Shown one piece after another: positions 10,771-19,796 of a stretch of 30,380 nt of DNA. The translations under genes and the position numbers were made by a program. Numbering within the stretch: position 1 is the first letter of the stretch; each line of letters begins with the position of its first letter. The DNA lies in assembly GCA_000697355.1 (NCBI GenBank), contig JNEN01000785.1, positions 1-30,380 of the forward strand. The letters run 5' to 3'. This DNA is from Syncephalastrum monosporum B8922. Lineage: Eukaryota; Mucoromycota; Mucoromycetes; Mucorales; Syncephalastraceae. The notes under the pieces are model-generated. The model did no database searches. It saw nothing but the letters and a program-made list of their open reading frames with translations, and had not been told where the DNA came from.

Positions 10771-11128
10771 GAGAAAGCGAGAAAAAGCGCGCGCGTGCGG
10801 TCTCTGCGCGACTGGGTCAAACCAAAAGGGGCCGATGCTGTTTTTTTGGCCATTTTTTTTTGCCACACCGAACACACGCAACGTTCATTCTCGCGGGGAC
10901 CGAATCATGCATGCCTGCGATAGATTTATACACATTGACATTTTATTATATTTTTGTGATGAAATATGAAGAAGAAATAAGAAACAGGGAGCAAACAAAG
11001 GAAGGGGGTTTGATGGGGATGAAAGAGGAATAAGTAACAGCGGATGTGACGGGGAGAGAGTGAGACAGAGAGACAGAGAGATATAGGAGGAGATTTCTAT
11101 GCAAAAGAAAAAGAAAGACAAGACATAT
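10771..11128. other. Intergenic region upstream of IMP1
   Basis: This region contains the IMP1 promoter and the 3' end of the next minus-strand gene. It holds a purine-rich plus-strand tract (about 10965-11120) similar to the one beyond IMP1, and A/T homopolymers near 10842-10860. No gene or clear TATA box is seen. Confidence 0.5.
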
Positions 11129-11971
11129 CTACTGTTTGGCAGCGGGGGCAGGGGAGGAGGATGCAGTGGCACTCGAGATGGCGTTCAGGAAAGCGGCCTT
11201 CTGTTCAAGCGAATAGCTGGCATTGCCACCGACGAGCGAAGAGAGAGCGGACTGGTCCATGCCGGGGGCCCAGCTTAAGCTATCGGTCAGGTCGAGGTAG
11301 CGTGCATACTCGCCCTGCTTGAGCTCGGCCACGACCTCGTTCGATTCGCCCACCTCGAGCGGGCCCGTCTCCACACCCGCAAACGAGCTCATGGCCGACC
11401 AGTCCAGGTCCTTGTCGATGAACGTCGTCACACGCCGGGCTGGCCCGGTCGCAGACGAAGCGCCCATCACCGGACCGCGCTTCTGACGGCGCTGGTCGGG
11501 TTGCCGCCGGTCGTTCGTGCCGCTCGCCCGCTGCGATGGGCGGTTGTTTGTGTTTCGGTTGTTGTTGTTTCGGTTCTTGTTCTTGAAGTTACGGTTGTTG
11601 TTCTGCTGCGGTTGAGCCGTCTCTTCGACCGCATCGTCAAACTGGCCAGGAGCAGCCTGCTGCTGTGGTTTTCTCTGAGCGTTGCGTCTGTTGTTGTTGT
11701 TGTTGTTGTTTTGTCGGTTCATGTTGGAGCGACGATTCTGGCGGGCCTCTTGGAGGAAGGCGCTGAAAGGGTCGACGGTGTCATCGGTGCGCTTGCCACG
11801 GCCGGAACCGCCCAAGCGGGCCGACAGGTTGCGGGGAGTTTGGCCCTGCTCTTGCACCGGTTCATCTGCGATTTCGACGACGGGCTGAACGGCTGCAGCC
11901 GCGCTGTAGCTGCGGCGGAGGGTTTGCAGCGAAGGGCGCACGTAGTTCACAACAGCAGACGATCGCAACAT
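11129..11971 (-). CDS. Unrecognised Asn/Gln-rich protein with mitochondrial-type N-terminus
   Basis: An uninterrupted 280-aa frame with high GC at third positions, typical of the real genes here. The first ATG is at 11971; the frame itself is open further upstream but only with non-ATG codons. The N-terminus (MLRSSAVVNYVRP...LRRSYSAAAA) has the Arg/Ser/Ala character and RRSYS-like cleavage context of a matrix presequence. The middle (about 85-165) is low complexity, rich in Asn, Gln and Arg with runs of Asn. The C-terminal half is the more ordered part: GPARRVTTFIDKDLDWSAM, then ELKQGEYARYLDLTDSLSW and an Ala/Ser-rich end. I do not recognise a family. An RNA-binding or mitoribosome-associated role would suit the basic Asn-rich middle, but that is inference. 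It is divergent from threonine aldolase, 132 bp between ATGs. Confidence 0.75.
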   Translation of the reverse strand: MLRSSAVVNYVRPSLQTLRRSYSAAAAVQPVVEIADEPVQEQGQTPRNLSARLGGSGRGKRTDDTVDPFSAFLQEARQNRRSNMNRQNNNNNNNRRNAQRKPQQQAAPGQFDDAVEETAQPQQNNNRNFKNKNRNNNNRNTNNRPSQRASGTNDRRQPDQRRQKRGPVMGASSATGPARRVTTFIDKDLDWSAMSSFAGVETGPLEVGESNEVVAELKQGEYARYLDLTDSLSWAPGMDQSALSSLVGGNASYSLEQKAAFLNAISSATASSSPAPAAKQ

Positions 11972-12103
11972 GACAGAAGGGGAGAGAGTCAACAAAAAAA
12001 TAAAAAATGGGACAACTGAGCGGAAAATTCAAAAAAGGCGAGGGGCAAGCATGGGTGATTGTGGCTTGTGCTCATCCCAGTTGCAGAACACTTGGACTAC
12101 AGT
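11972..12103. promoter_or_regulatory. Short bidirectional promoter region
   Basis: Only 132 bp separate the start codons of the divergent Asn-rich protein gene and threonine aldolase gene, so both promoters must share or overlap this sequence. It is A-rich near 11990-12010. No TATA box is evident for either gene. Confidence 0.5.
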
Positions 12104-13415
12104 ATGCTAAGACAAGGTGTCCTGTGCACGCAGAAAGCTATCTTACGGAGGGCTTATACAACCCATGGTCGTGTCTATGACTTGACGAGCGATACCGTCA
12201 CTGAGCCAACTGAGCCCATCTTTGATGCCATGCGACGAGCATCGCGCAAAGACGATGTCTACAATGTACGTCATACAGAGCAGAGGGCGTTCTCTTATTC
12301 TGCAGTAACTCCTTATTCCCTTTCCTTATCTTTTGTTTATTTTCCGTTGTATTATGCGTGTAGACCGATGCCTCGGTGCATGCGTTACAAGACCATGTCG
12401 CGGGCTTGCTCGGGCACGAAGCGGCGCTGTTTTGTGCGTCAGCAACGATGACCAACCAGCTTGGCCTGCGAGCCCTGCTGACCCAGCCTCCGCATTCGGT
12501 GCTGCTTGACGCCCGGTCCCACATCCACCAATACGAATGCGGCGGTCTCGGTAAATCGATCTTCATGATTCATTTTCCCATTTCCTGGGCCATGCCACTG
12601 ATAGGCCCCCACGCCCATTAGCCTTCCATTCGCAGGCAAGCACCACCGCCGTCTCTCCCACAGGTCTGCACCTGACAGCCGACCAGGTCCAGTCCAACCT
12701 CGTCGGCGAGGATATCCACAACGCACCCACCCGCGTCATCGCCTTGGAAAACACCCTGAATGGCACCATCATGCCCCTCGACGCCATTCGCCGTATCAAG
12801 GCCGTGGCCGACGCACACCATGTCAAGATGCACCTCGACGGCGCCCGTCTGTGGAACGCTAGCCAGGAAACGGGCATTCCACTGGCCGACTATGGCCGTT
12901 GCTTCGATACCGTCTCGCTCTGCGTATCCAAGGGCGTCGGCGCTCCCATCGGCTCGCTCCTCGTGGGCAGTCGATCGCTCATCGAACGTGCGCGGCACCT
13001 GCGCAAGCTGCTGGGCGGCGGGTGGCGCCAGGCCGGCCCTCTCGCGGCGGCTGCGCACCATTGCATCGAGCACGTGGTGCCGACGATGCCAGAGACGCAC
13101 CGCCTGGCACGCAGGCTCGCCGACGGTCTCCAGGCCCTCGGCCTGCATCTCGTCTTGCCTTGCCACACCAACATGGTCTTTATCGATCTCGCCCCGCTCC
13201 ACGTTTCAGATCTCGCCGAGGCGCTCGCCCCGCATCGCATTTTAATCAGTCCCGACCCGGGCACCCAGACCCGGCTTGTTCTGCACTACCAGATACCCGA
13301 CGCGGCTGTGGATACCCTTCTTGAGGTCACGCAGGACTTGCTGAAGAGGGGGCCCAAAGCCAAATCAGATGCGTCTGCGCGCCACGCCATGCCATCCTAT
13401 GGCACCAATGTGTGA
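12104..13415 (+). CDS. GLY1: L-threonine aldolase, low-specificity, PLP-dependent
   Basis: Cleaves L-threonine or allo-threonine to glycine and acetaldehyde using pyridoxal phosphate. Three exons (12104-12265, 12364-12550, 12622-13415) give 380 aa. Residues 27-60 carry the family start VYDLTSDTVTEPTEPIFDAM, with the DVYNTDASVHALQ motif across the first splice. HEAALFCASATMTNQ lies in the cofactor pocket. ECGGLAFHSQAST crosses the second splice. VIALENTLNGTIMPL and HLDGARLWNAS follow, and CVSKGVGAPIGS holds the Schiff-base Lys220. For exon 3 the acceptor 'cccattag' was chosen because the later AG breaks the frame. The first ~24 residues (MLRQGVLCTQKAILRRAYTT) are Arg-rich without acidic residues and look like a mitochondrial presequence, whereas yeast Gly1 is usually described as cytosolic. 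Confidence 0.95.
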
Positions 13416-13507
13416 TCCGTATGTGATATCCTTTCTCATTCTTGTTAAACTGGATCTCTGTTCCTGTTTTTCTCTGTTTTTCTTTGTAGATATATGCGAA
13501 TGTAAGG

Positions 13508-13532
13508 GGTGTGTGTGTGTGTGTGTGTGTAT
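13508..13532. repeat. (GT)n microsatellite in 3' region of threonine aldolase
   Basis: A run of about eleven GT dinucleotides, between the convergent threonine aldolase and Nvj2-like genes (171 bp between stop codons). It probably lies in the 3' UTR of one of them. Confidence 0.85.
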
Positions 13533-13586
13533 ACTGTGCGTATGTGTTTGTGGGTAATATATATGTAAACAAAAGGAAGAAGAAAG

Positions 13587-15338
13587 CTAGGTATGCGATG
13601 TCACCAGTTTCTCTTCGGATTCTTTGTACATGGCAGGTGATACGTTGACTTGCGAGACGGCAGTGGAGGGCACGGTTTTGGACCTCAGTTTGTTGAACGA
13701 GACCGATTTGCGGAGCCGCACCTGCTGGCCCGTGCGCGTGCTGTCGGAGGAGGAAGGGTGGAGGGAGGCCTGTTTGTAAGACGACGGAGACGCGGTATAG
13801 GTTTCGCAGAGGCTGGGGGGTATCAAGTCGGACGTCATGGGCGTGGAGGAGGTGAAGCTCGTGTTTTCATCCGAGGAGGAGTCGGTGGAGAGGGTATCCG
13901 GAGGGGACGTCGAATAGATGATCTTGGTGCTGTCGAGCGGGTCGTGGATCGTCTTGCGATCGAGCTCGGGCTTTTTCTTCTGGATGGGTCTGAGGAGGGA
14001 CAGTTCGGGTAAAGACGCAGAGGTGGCGATGGACTTCTTGTCAAAGATGGCGCCGAGGCCTTCGGTAGGGAAAAAGGTGATATCGTCCATGTTGGGCAGG
14101 ACTGCGTTCTCGGCGAGGAGCTCCTCAATCTTGGACTCGATGGCCTTGACGACCATGGAGTAGCCGACCCGTCGCTCGGATACCAAGGGCTCGACCCGCC
14201 ACTCGACCTTGGGCTGCGCATGGAAGCCGTACCACATCCGATTCGTGGGTGGCTCCTTGATCTTGAGGGCCAGGTCGCCCTCCAGGCTTTTCAAGGTGAC
14301 GGCCAAGACGACGTCGACGGTTAAGGGCCGGAGGTGGTCCGAGTACTTCCATTTGAACGTCGTTTCGATCTCGACGCGGACGGCGCCTGCATACTGGAGA
14401 TGACAGTCAACGTGGAGGTCACCCTGGGGCGAGAGGCTGCGCAGGACGGGCCGTGTGATGTAGGGCAGCGCGTGACCCGGGTGGACGGAACGCACAGTGA
14501 TGGGGCCGAGGAAGGGCGGCAGACGCGCATTGAGCTTGGCGAGCTTGGTGACGAGTTTCTTGTACAAAAACTGCTCGATCTGGTCGGTCTTGTGAACGCC
14601 AAAGAAGATGCGGCCCAGGATGGCGTTGAACCATTGGGTTTGGAAATGATGCTCGTCGCTGTGGATGGTGTGGATGACGGCGTTGAGGGCGGACTGGTCA
14701 AAGGTCTGGGTCGTGTCGCGTTTAGAGGCACGTAGCAAGGCGAGATACCAGTCCTCCTTGTCGATGCAGCGTGCGCAGTTGATGTAATAATTACTCGTCG
14801 TCGTGTGCAGTTTGACGGCGGCCGGTCGTGTGAAGAGCTCGTGGTCGAGCAAATGCGGCGGGTGCATGGAGACCTGGTGGTGGTGGACCTGGATGACGTC
14901 CTTGCAGTCCAGCTGCTTTTCTGAGTCGTACAAGAAGAGGGTCGTGCCCTTCAACACCGCAAAGTAGACCTGTTGCTGCTGTTCGTGGCTGTTTTGGCCG
15001 GATATGTACGTCTTGACCATCTCGCCAATCGATGTGTCAGGCGGAACCAGGAGGTGCTCGTCCCGGCACACCCGGACCCATCCCACCTTGTACAATTGTT
15101 GTTGCTGTTGTTGTTGCTGCTGCTGCTGTTGTTGTTGTTGTTGTTGTTGCATAGTATGTTTACTACCATGGTGTGCGGGGCCGGTTTCTTCTGTTTTGGG
15201 TGCCATTATCGAGAGCGGGTCATAATAAAACGTTGTCGCCAGGATGCGTGCGAGGTAGAGACCCAAGAAGCAGAGAGGTACCAAGGTGAGGCCACCCACG
15301 ACATAGGCGATCGCAATAGCTGCGACAAATGTTGACAT
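13587..15338 (-). CDS. NVJ2: Nvj2-like SMP-domain lipid transfer protein with polyglutamine
   Basis: An ER-anchored protein that moves lipid at membrane contact sites, by similarity to yeast Nvj2 and human TEX2. A single 583-aa exon starts at the ATG 15336-15338. Residues 8-34 form a membrane segment (AIAYVVGGLTLVPLCFLGLY). A Q18 tract follows at 64-81. A PH-like domain spans about 84-200 (VYFAVLKGTTLFLYDSEKQ ... DKEDWYLALLRAS). The SMP domain spans about 228-425 (QTQWFNAILGRIFFG, PPFLGPITVRSVHPG, ALKIKEPPTNRMWYGFH, VLPNMDDITFF). The C-terminal ~150 residues are Ser/Thr-rich and probably disordered. The order TM, PH, SMP is that of Nvj2. The polyQ between membrane and PH domain is the unusual part and matches a CAA/CAG repeat in the DNA. 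Confidence 0.93.
   Translation of the reverse strand: MSTFVAAIAIAYVVGGLTLVPLCFLGLYLARILATTFYYDPLSIMAPKTEETGPAHHGSKHTMQQQQQQQQQQQQQQQQQQLYKVGWVRVCRDEHLLVPPDTSIGEMVKTYISGQNSHEQQQQVYFAVLKGTTLFLYDSEKQLDCKDVIQVHHHQVSMHPPHLLDHELFTRPAAVKLHTTTSNYYINCARCIDKEDWYLALLRASKRDTTQTFDQSALNAVIHTIHSDEHHFQTQWFNAILGRIFFGVHKTDQIEQFLYKKLVTKLAKLNARLPPFLGPITVRSVHPGHALPYITRPVLRSLSPQGDLHVDCHLQYAGAVRVEIETTFKWKYSDHLRPLTVDVVLAVTLKSLEGDLALKIKEPPTNRMWYGFHAQPKVEWRVEPLVSERRVGYSMVVKAIESKIEELLAENAVLPNMDDITFFPTEGLGAIFDKKSIATSASLPELSLLRPIQKKKPELDRKTIHDPLDSTKIIYSTSPPDTLSTDSSSDENTSFTSSTPMTSDLIPPSLCETYTASPSSYKQASLHPSSSDSTRTGQQVRLRKSVSFNKLRSKTVPSTAVSQVNVSPAMYKESEEKLVTSHT
15096..15149 (-). repeat. CAA/CAG trinucleotide repeat coding for Q18
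   Basis: Eighteen glutamine codons on the minus strand, mixing 13 CAA and 5 CAG. The longest pure block is seven CAA. The interruptions should slow slippage, but the length is a candidate for variation among strains. Confidence 0.95.
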
Positions 15339-16027
15339 TCAAGCTTAATCGGCTGAAGGCAGCAGCCGAGCTGGCATAAGGGAACGAAGGAACAATGCAG
15401 GAAAAGAAAAAAAGAGAGTAAAAAGAAAGAAGAAAAAATAAAATAAAATATAAAAAACGAGAGAACGTGAGCGAGAACGAGAGGAGGAGATAGTCAAAGT
15501 GCCAAACTGGGCAAAAAAACGGTTTGTCTCATACCGTAACACAACCCAACACACTTGCACCATGTAAAACGCTTTCTAGTCTTTTATTTTTCTGCCGAGG
15601 AGAGGCAGAAACAGAGAAAGAAGAGAGCCCCGTTTCGTATTCTTTTCCCTTTTGTGCGCGTGATTGTTTTTATCCGTGCTCTACCTGTGCTATTCGGTCT
15701 AGACACACACACTCCTCGCCTTTCCTCCTTCTTTGTTATGACCTCCCCCTTTTTATTCATCGTTTTGCGCCTTGCAACCATAACCGCCGTCCCTTTTCTC
15801 CTACCTTCCATTCCATTACATTCAAGACGTTTCTGTTTTGACTGAAAGGATGAGATAGAAAATAAAGTACTGCTGCATTCAGCACTATTCATATGATAAA
15901 GGACAAAATAGACGTGGAAATGGGCGGGCGGGTCGGAAGCACAATAGCGGATGAACAATTTGGACCTGTGGGTCTGTGTTCAGACTGAAAGTTGTCTTTC
16001 CCTTCTGTTTTGCATGCTCCTCTCAGC
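15339..16027. other. Divergent intergenic region, Nvj2-like / MED19
   Basis: This 689-bp region holds both promoters. It has an A-rich/purine tract on the plus strand at about 15405-15485, next to the Nvj2-like gene, and a pyrimidine-rich stretch at about 15640-15840. Open frames of 96-124 codons in the middle are low in recognisable content and run through these biased tracts, so I do not call them genes. Confidence 0.5.
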
Positions 16028-16739
16028 ATGACGCAGAAAGCAAAACTGCTGGGAAGCCAAGATCTGCTTTCCTATTACAATCTGATACCCATTTACGACA
16101 AGTACGTCCGCCCTTATCCGCCACCCGATCGCGCTGCCGGTCTCGACCCCACTCTACACAACTACATTGCCGATCTGCCTGGTACACAACCCATCCACGC
16201 CTTACCTCGTCTGCATCATTGGCTAATTATTGCGCTCTAGGCAAAAACGACATTGAGCCCGATGGCTTCTTGCTCAACATTTTGCGCGATCCACAAATCC
16301 CTGAACGCGGTCCGCCCATCGCCCGCCTCGAGGACGATGTCCTGCGCGATGCGTACGCCTTGACACCGGGCCCTATCCCAGGCGTAAGTTGCAAAAGATA
16401 CGACATGACCCCTCGATGGAGTCTGATGCGCATTCTATTATCTAGTTTGATGCGTCTATCCTGGGTAATGATGAGGGAGGCAGTGAAGCGATGCTTCCAG
16501 TGGGTAAGTTGCCTTCTCTTTTGATGCCATTGTGTTGTCAACTCATACTTCAAATAAAGTTGACGGCAGTACCGAAAAGAAACACAAGAAGAAGGTAAGT
16601 ACGGGTATCCTACATCAGCATCTGTCATCGCTGACCCCCCGTGCAGAAGAAGAAGCGAAAACACAGCCACGAAAACGAGGACGACGGTCACCACAGCGAA
16701 CACAAAAAGAAAAAGAAACGAAAGAAAGCCGACGAGTGA
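16028..16739 (+). CDS. MED19: Mediator of RNA polymerase II transcription subunit 19
   Basis: A head-module subunit of Mediator (Rox3 in yeast) that links activators to RNA polymerase II in the nucleus. Five exons (16028-16181, 16241-16383, 16446-16503, 16560-16594, 16647-16739) give 160 aa. The N-terminal half has the family pattern: LLSYYNLIPIYDKYVRP, then YIADLPGKNDIEPDGFLLNI, then the PP-I-rich LRDPQIPERGPPIARLEDDV and LTPGPIPGFDASIL, matching the DLPG / PPI / GPLPE-like blocks of Med19 in animals. The C-terminus is a Lys/His-rich basic tail (KKHKKKKKKRKHSH ... KKKKKRKKADE), also typical. The last three exons are tiny (58, 35 and 93 nt), and only this combination of splice sites keeps the tail in frame. 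An AATAAA at 16753-16758 lies just after the stop codon. Confidence 0.93.
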
Positions 16740-17185
16740 ACCCTATCCTCAGAATAAAACTCGCGCACTGTCCCGCATATATTTTGCCCACTTGGTTATT
16801 TGGACTCGTTGCGGGGAGGTCGTGATGGGCATGCAAACGGTCACTGCGTACCTGTGACCTTACCTTGATGATGTTCAGGCTGGAGAAAAAAAATGGGGAA
16901 TAGGATCATCATGCAGACCGTGTTATTGCCATGTGTCTCCGGTCCGTGGATATGCGTTCTCTGAGTATGCATTACCTATCCAAAGCTGGTCCTATCTAAC
17001 CAAGCTTTACAAAAATGGAAAAAAGGGCGGTGTGTTCCTCATTTCCTATCGGGCAGATTCATGCGATGGAGATTTTTTTATTCTTTGGCCTTTTGCTCCG
17101 GGTGGCTCCAATCCATGCCATGTGCGCATCTGTACGGTTCCTTGTTCGGCACAAAAACACCCCCTTCCTCAGAGCAATCAGAGCC

Positions 17186-17208
17186 ACACTATATACAGCA
17201 TATAGTGT
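17186..17208. repeat. AT-rich 8-bp stem hairpin
   Basis: The arms acactata (17186-17193) and tatagtgt (17201-17208) are perfect inverted copies around the 7-nt loop tacagca. It lies in gene-free DNA. No T-run follows, so it is not an ordinary terminator. Confidence 0.6.
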
Positions 17209-17895
17209 AGAGCGAAGTGAAGATAATGACGTCCTTTCCGATGTGCCGGATGAAGCCGCATCATTCAGATCGAAATATAGAAATCAGAAAGAAACGGAAC
17301 CGCTTGTGTAGCCTCAACCCTCCACGATGAATGAACCCAGGCTATCTCGGTGTTGATCGCGTGGGAGCGCTTGCATACTTGCAGAGAGAGACACATAAAC
17401 AAACAACCCCAAAGAAACCTTTGTGATGCATGGCCAACTTGAAGGTCCCAAAAAAAAAAAAAAAAAGCAAAAGCAAAAATTAAAAAGTTTCAATACTGTT
17501 AAGAGGGCACCGTATGTCCACCATCTCATTTCCACGTTGAAGGAATTTCTTATTTGCTTGGTAAGAAACTAGAAGCCAAGACAAAAAGCAAGGGGAGGAG
17601 TCATCTGTCCTCTTCCTCTTGATAGCTTGTCGATCCATGCATATGTAAGAGAGAGAGTTCGGCAAGCTAGAGGGCCACGTGTGCCGAACATTCCCTCCCC
17701 CTACCAAAAAAAAAAAAAAAGGCCAATGTTTCCCTCTTCTCCATTCGTTCTGGTCTAGATGCATGAATGTCAGATAGAGAGGGGAGAAAAAAGGAAAAGG
17801 AAAAAATAAGCAAGCAAGGCGAACAAAAGAGATGCATGGATTTTTTTTTGGGCGTGTGTGTGCTTCGCTTGCTGACAGAATTAGGAAAAGTATCA

Positions 17896-17970
17896 AAAAC
17901 CGGTTTTAGGTAGCACGCGCGCGCGTCAAATTAGAGCGGCGAACCAAGTGGCACGAAATCTATAAATATA
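17896..17970 (+). promoter_or_regulatory. Promoter of the 79-aa gene: two palindromes and a TATA box
   Basis: TATAAATA lies at 17961-17968, 98 bp before the ATG at 18066. Upstream are two perfect 12-bp palindromes, aaaaccggtttt (17896-17907) and acgcgcgcgcgt (17915-17926), with centres 19 bp apart, about 35-65 bp before the TATA box. After the TATA box the sequence is pyrimidine-rich (18000-18050), as expected for the leader of a strongly transcribed fungal gene. The palindromes are candidate binding sites for dimeric factors. Confidence 0.65.
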
Positions 17971-18065
17971 GGCCCGATCCCCTTTTTTTGTGGTTACCTT
18001 TCATCTCTCACCTCTCATATCTCTTCATTCATTCCCTTTCGGCATACCCTACTATCATCAACATC

Positions 18066-18305
18066 ATGAGCGACATCAATGCCTACCGCAAATTCTCCAT
18101 TCAAGAAGGCGACATTGTCCTTGACACGGCCATGCGCTGCCTCTCTGCCGCCTGCATCGCTCAATGGCTTCAGAAGAGCCCCACCGCAAAGGCGACCTTG
18201 ACCATGAATGACGGCGATACCATCGATGTCCCTGTCTACGCCCTGCGCCGCCGTAATGCTGTCGTTGCCAACCTTCCTGATGCCCCTGCTGCCATCACCG
18301 CCTAA
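18066..18305 (+). CDS. Small 79-aa protein of unknown function
   Basis: A single-exon gene starting at the first ATG after a TATA box and a CT-rich leader. The protein begins MSDINAYRKFSIQEGDIVLD, continues with an Ala/Cys helix-like stretch (TAMRCLSAACIAQWLQKSP, Cys25 and Cys30), then two short beta-like segments (AKATLTMNDGDTIDVPVYAL), and ends in an Ala/Pro tail. It has no signal peptide or membrane segment. Codons are strongly biased to C-ending forms (gcc, atc, gac), more than chance frames nearby, which with the promoter points to good expression. I do not recognise a family. Only the gene itself is well supported, not a function. Confidence 0.75.
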   Translation: MSDINAYRKFSIQEGDIVLDTAMRCLSAACIAQWLQKSPTAKATLTMNDGDTIDVPVYALRRRNAVVANLPDAPAAITA

Positions 18306-19796
18306 ACAACCATTCCATCTTGCATCTGTATACACACTTCCAACCATTTTAGCATTAGACATATCCTTCTCTTTTATCACTTTCTCACCATATCATGATA
18401 CATATACCGCCACCCATTCTGCATTCTAGACCACCATTTTCACTGCATACATAAACTTGACTCCATTTTATGGAACCTCACTTCATTTATTCTAGTCTGA
18501 GTTCTCGCTACACAAACCGAGAATGTCTTGGGAAGGTCACACCCCCAAGCAACTTTTTTTTGTTGCTGTCTGTCTCTTCTGTCAGACCGTGCGGTGCATG
18601 TGCGACTTTTCAGGACCTTGTTTTTTTTCGTCACACAAAATTTTTTAATGGGGACCTGCCCTCTCATCAGCACGAGCGTTTGTTTTGCGCGATGGGAATA
18701 ATGATTGCCTGTTTCCATTATTGAAGACCGTGCATGATTTTTTAAAATGTAACCTCAGTCGTGTTGATTATTATTATGCGAAACCGTCATTATTTTTGTT
18801 GCGGCGACACAATGTTCACCGCTCCCCGATCTCGAGACGTCTTTGGTCGTTTTGCGGGCTCGAGAGAGAGCTTCTTCCCTCTCGCTCTCTCTTTTTTTTT
18901 TTTTATCAAGCTACGCATCTCGTGCTGCTACGTACCACACTGAGTGACCTTATTGGGCGAAAATTACGTCTCCTTATTTCTTTGTCGCCCAACAAGGTAG
19001 ATCCCAATAAATAAAGTGCATATGAGGACCAAATAAAAATGCAAACAAACACGAGAGTGGCGATGGTCCATATGGAGCCCACACCTTAACGAAGGCAAAT
19101 AACGCAGAAAAATGGAAGATTGCTCTAAATGTGAAGCTATTAGCATGTTTCTGATTAAGCGGGCGGGCTGAAGCATCCCATTTCAAGCACACTTGAATTG
19201 AAATGCGGCCACATGTCATGTCGCCTGCCCTGAACAGAGAAATTTTAACGTCTGGTGTATATACAAGAAGAGCTGTGTTGACTCTAGTATTAAGACCACA
19301 AAAGAGAATATATCTCTGACATCTGTCAAAGAGGAAGAAAGCGTGACAAGTAGTCAGCGCAGACTTCATATCATACGTACGCATGGAAGATAGTTTCATT
19401 TGAAAAGATCCGACATGCTATTAAAATGGTAGCGCATATCGTGCTGTGGTACATATATAAATGAGATGGTGCATGATTTCCTGTGTATCACGCGACCAAC
19501 TTTATGAATGTCAAGTTTATCCTGTTCCTCACCTGTTCAATGACAGCTTTTCTCTTTTAAGACGTATGCTCCGCCATGGAGTGTATAAGTTTATCCTTTG
19601 TCTATGGACATGATCCCTCACCTCCTGCGTAGGCAAGGCCCACATCGATGGCGTATATCAATAGGGCATGTCATGTTGGATCACGCTGAAATGCTTATAT
19701 TCTACATTCGTCACCTTCTGTAGGCACCTCTTCATCCGCAGGTACTCAAAAAAGGCCCGGACGCTGATGCTTCATTTTATTCCTACGTCGTACAGA

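Larger units (their letters stand above)
16740..18065. other. Long intergenic region between MED19 and the 79-aa gene
   Basis: No recognisable gene in about 1.3 kb. It contains an A16 run (about 17451-17466), an A15 run (about 17706-17720), a perfect 8-bp hairpin at 17186-17208, and the promoter elements of the following gene at 17896-17970. Frames of 70-138 codons on both strands cross the homopolymers and look like chance. Confidence 0.5.

Noticed and set aside
10771..10881. Upstream ATG extension of IMP1 by 37 residues
   Set aside because: The extension crosses a low-complexity A/T region and lies outside the normal family length. The ATG at 10770 gives a typical 169-aa protein.
12890..13264. 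Long antisense frames across threonine aldolase (also across the PPR and Nvj2-like genes)
   Set aside because: These are shadows produced by GC-rich third positions of the true coding strand.
16865..16964. Possible box C/D snoRNA (tgatgatg near 16866, ctga near 16961)
   Set aside because: No terminal stem and no recognisable guide; the motifs are too short to stand alone.
18974..19399. 141-codon ATG-initiated frame on the minus strand
   Set aside because: Unusual composition (many Phe, Cys, His), no family resemblance, no codon bias like the real genes, and no promoter seen.
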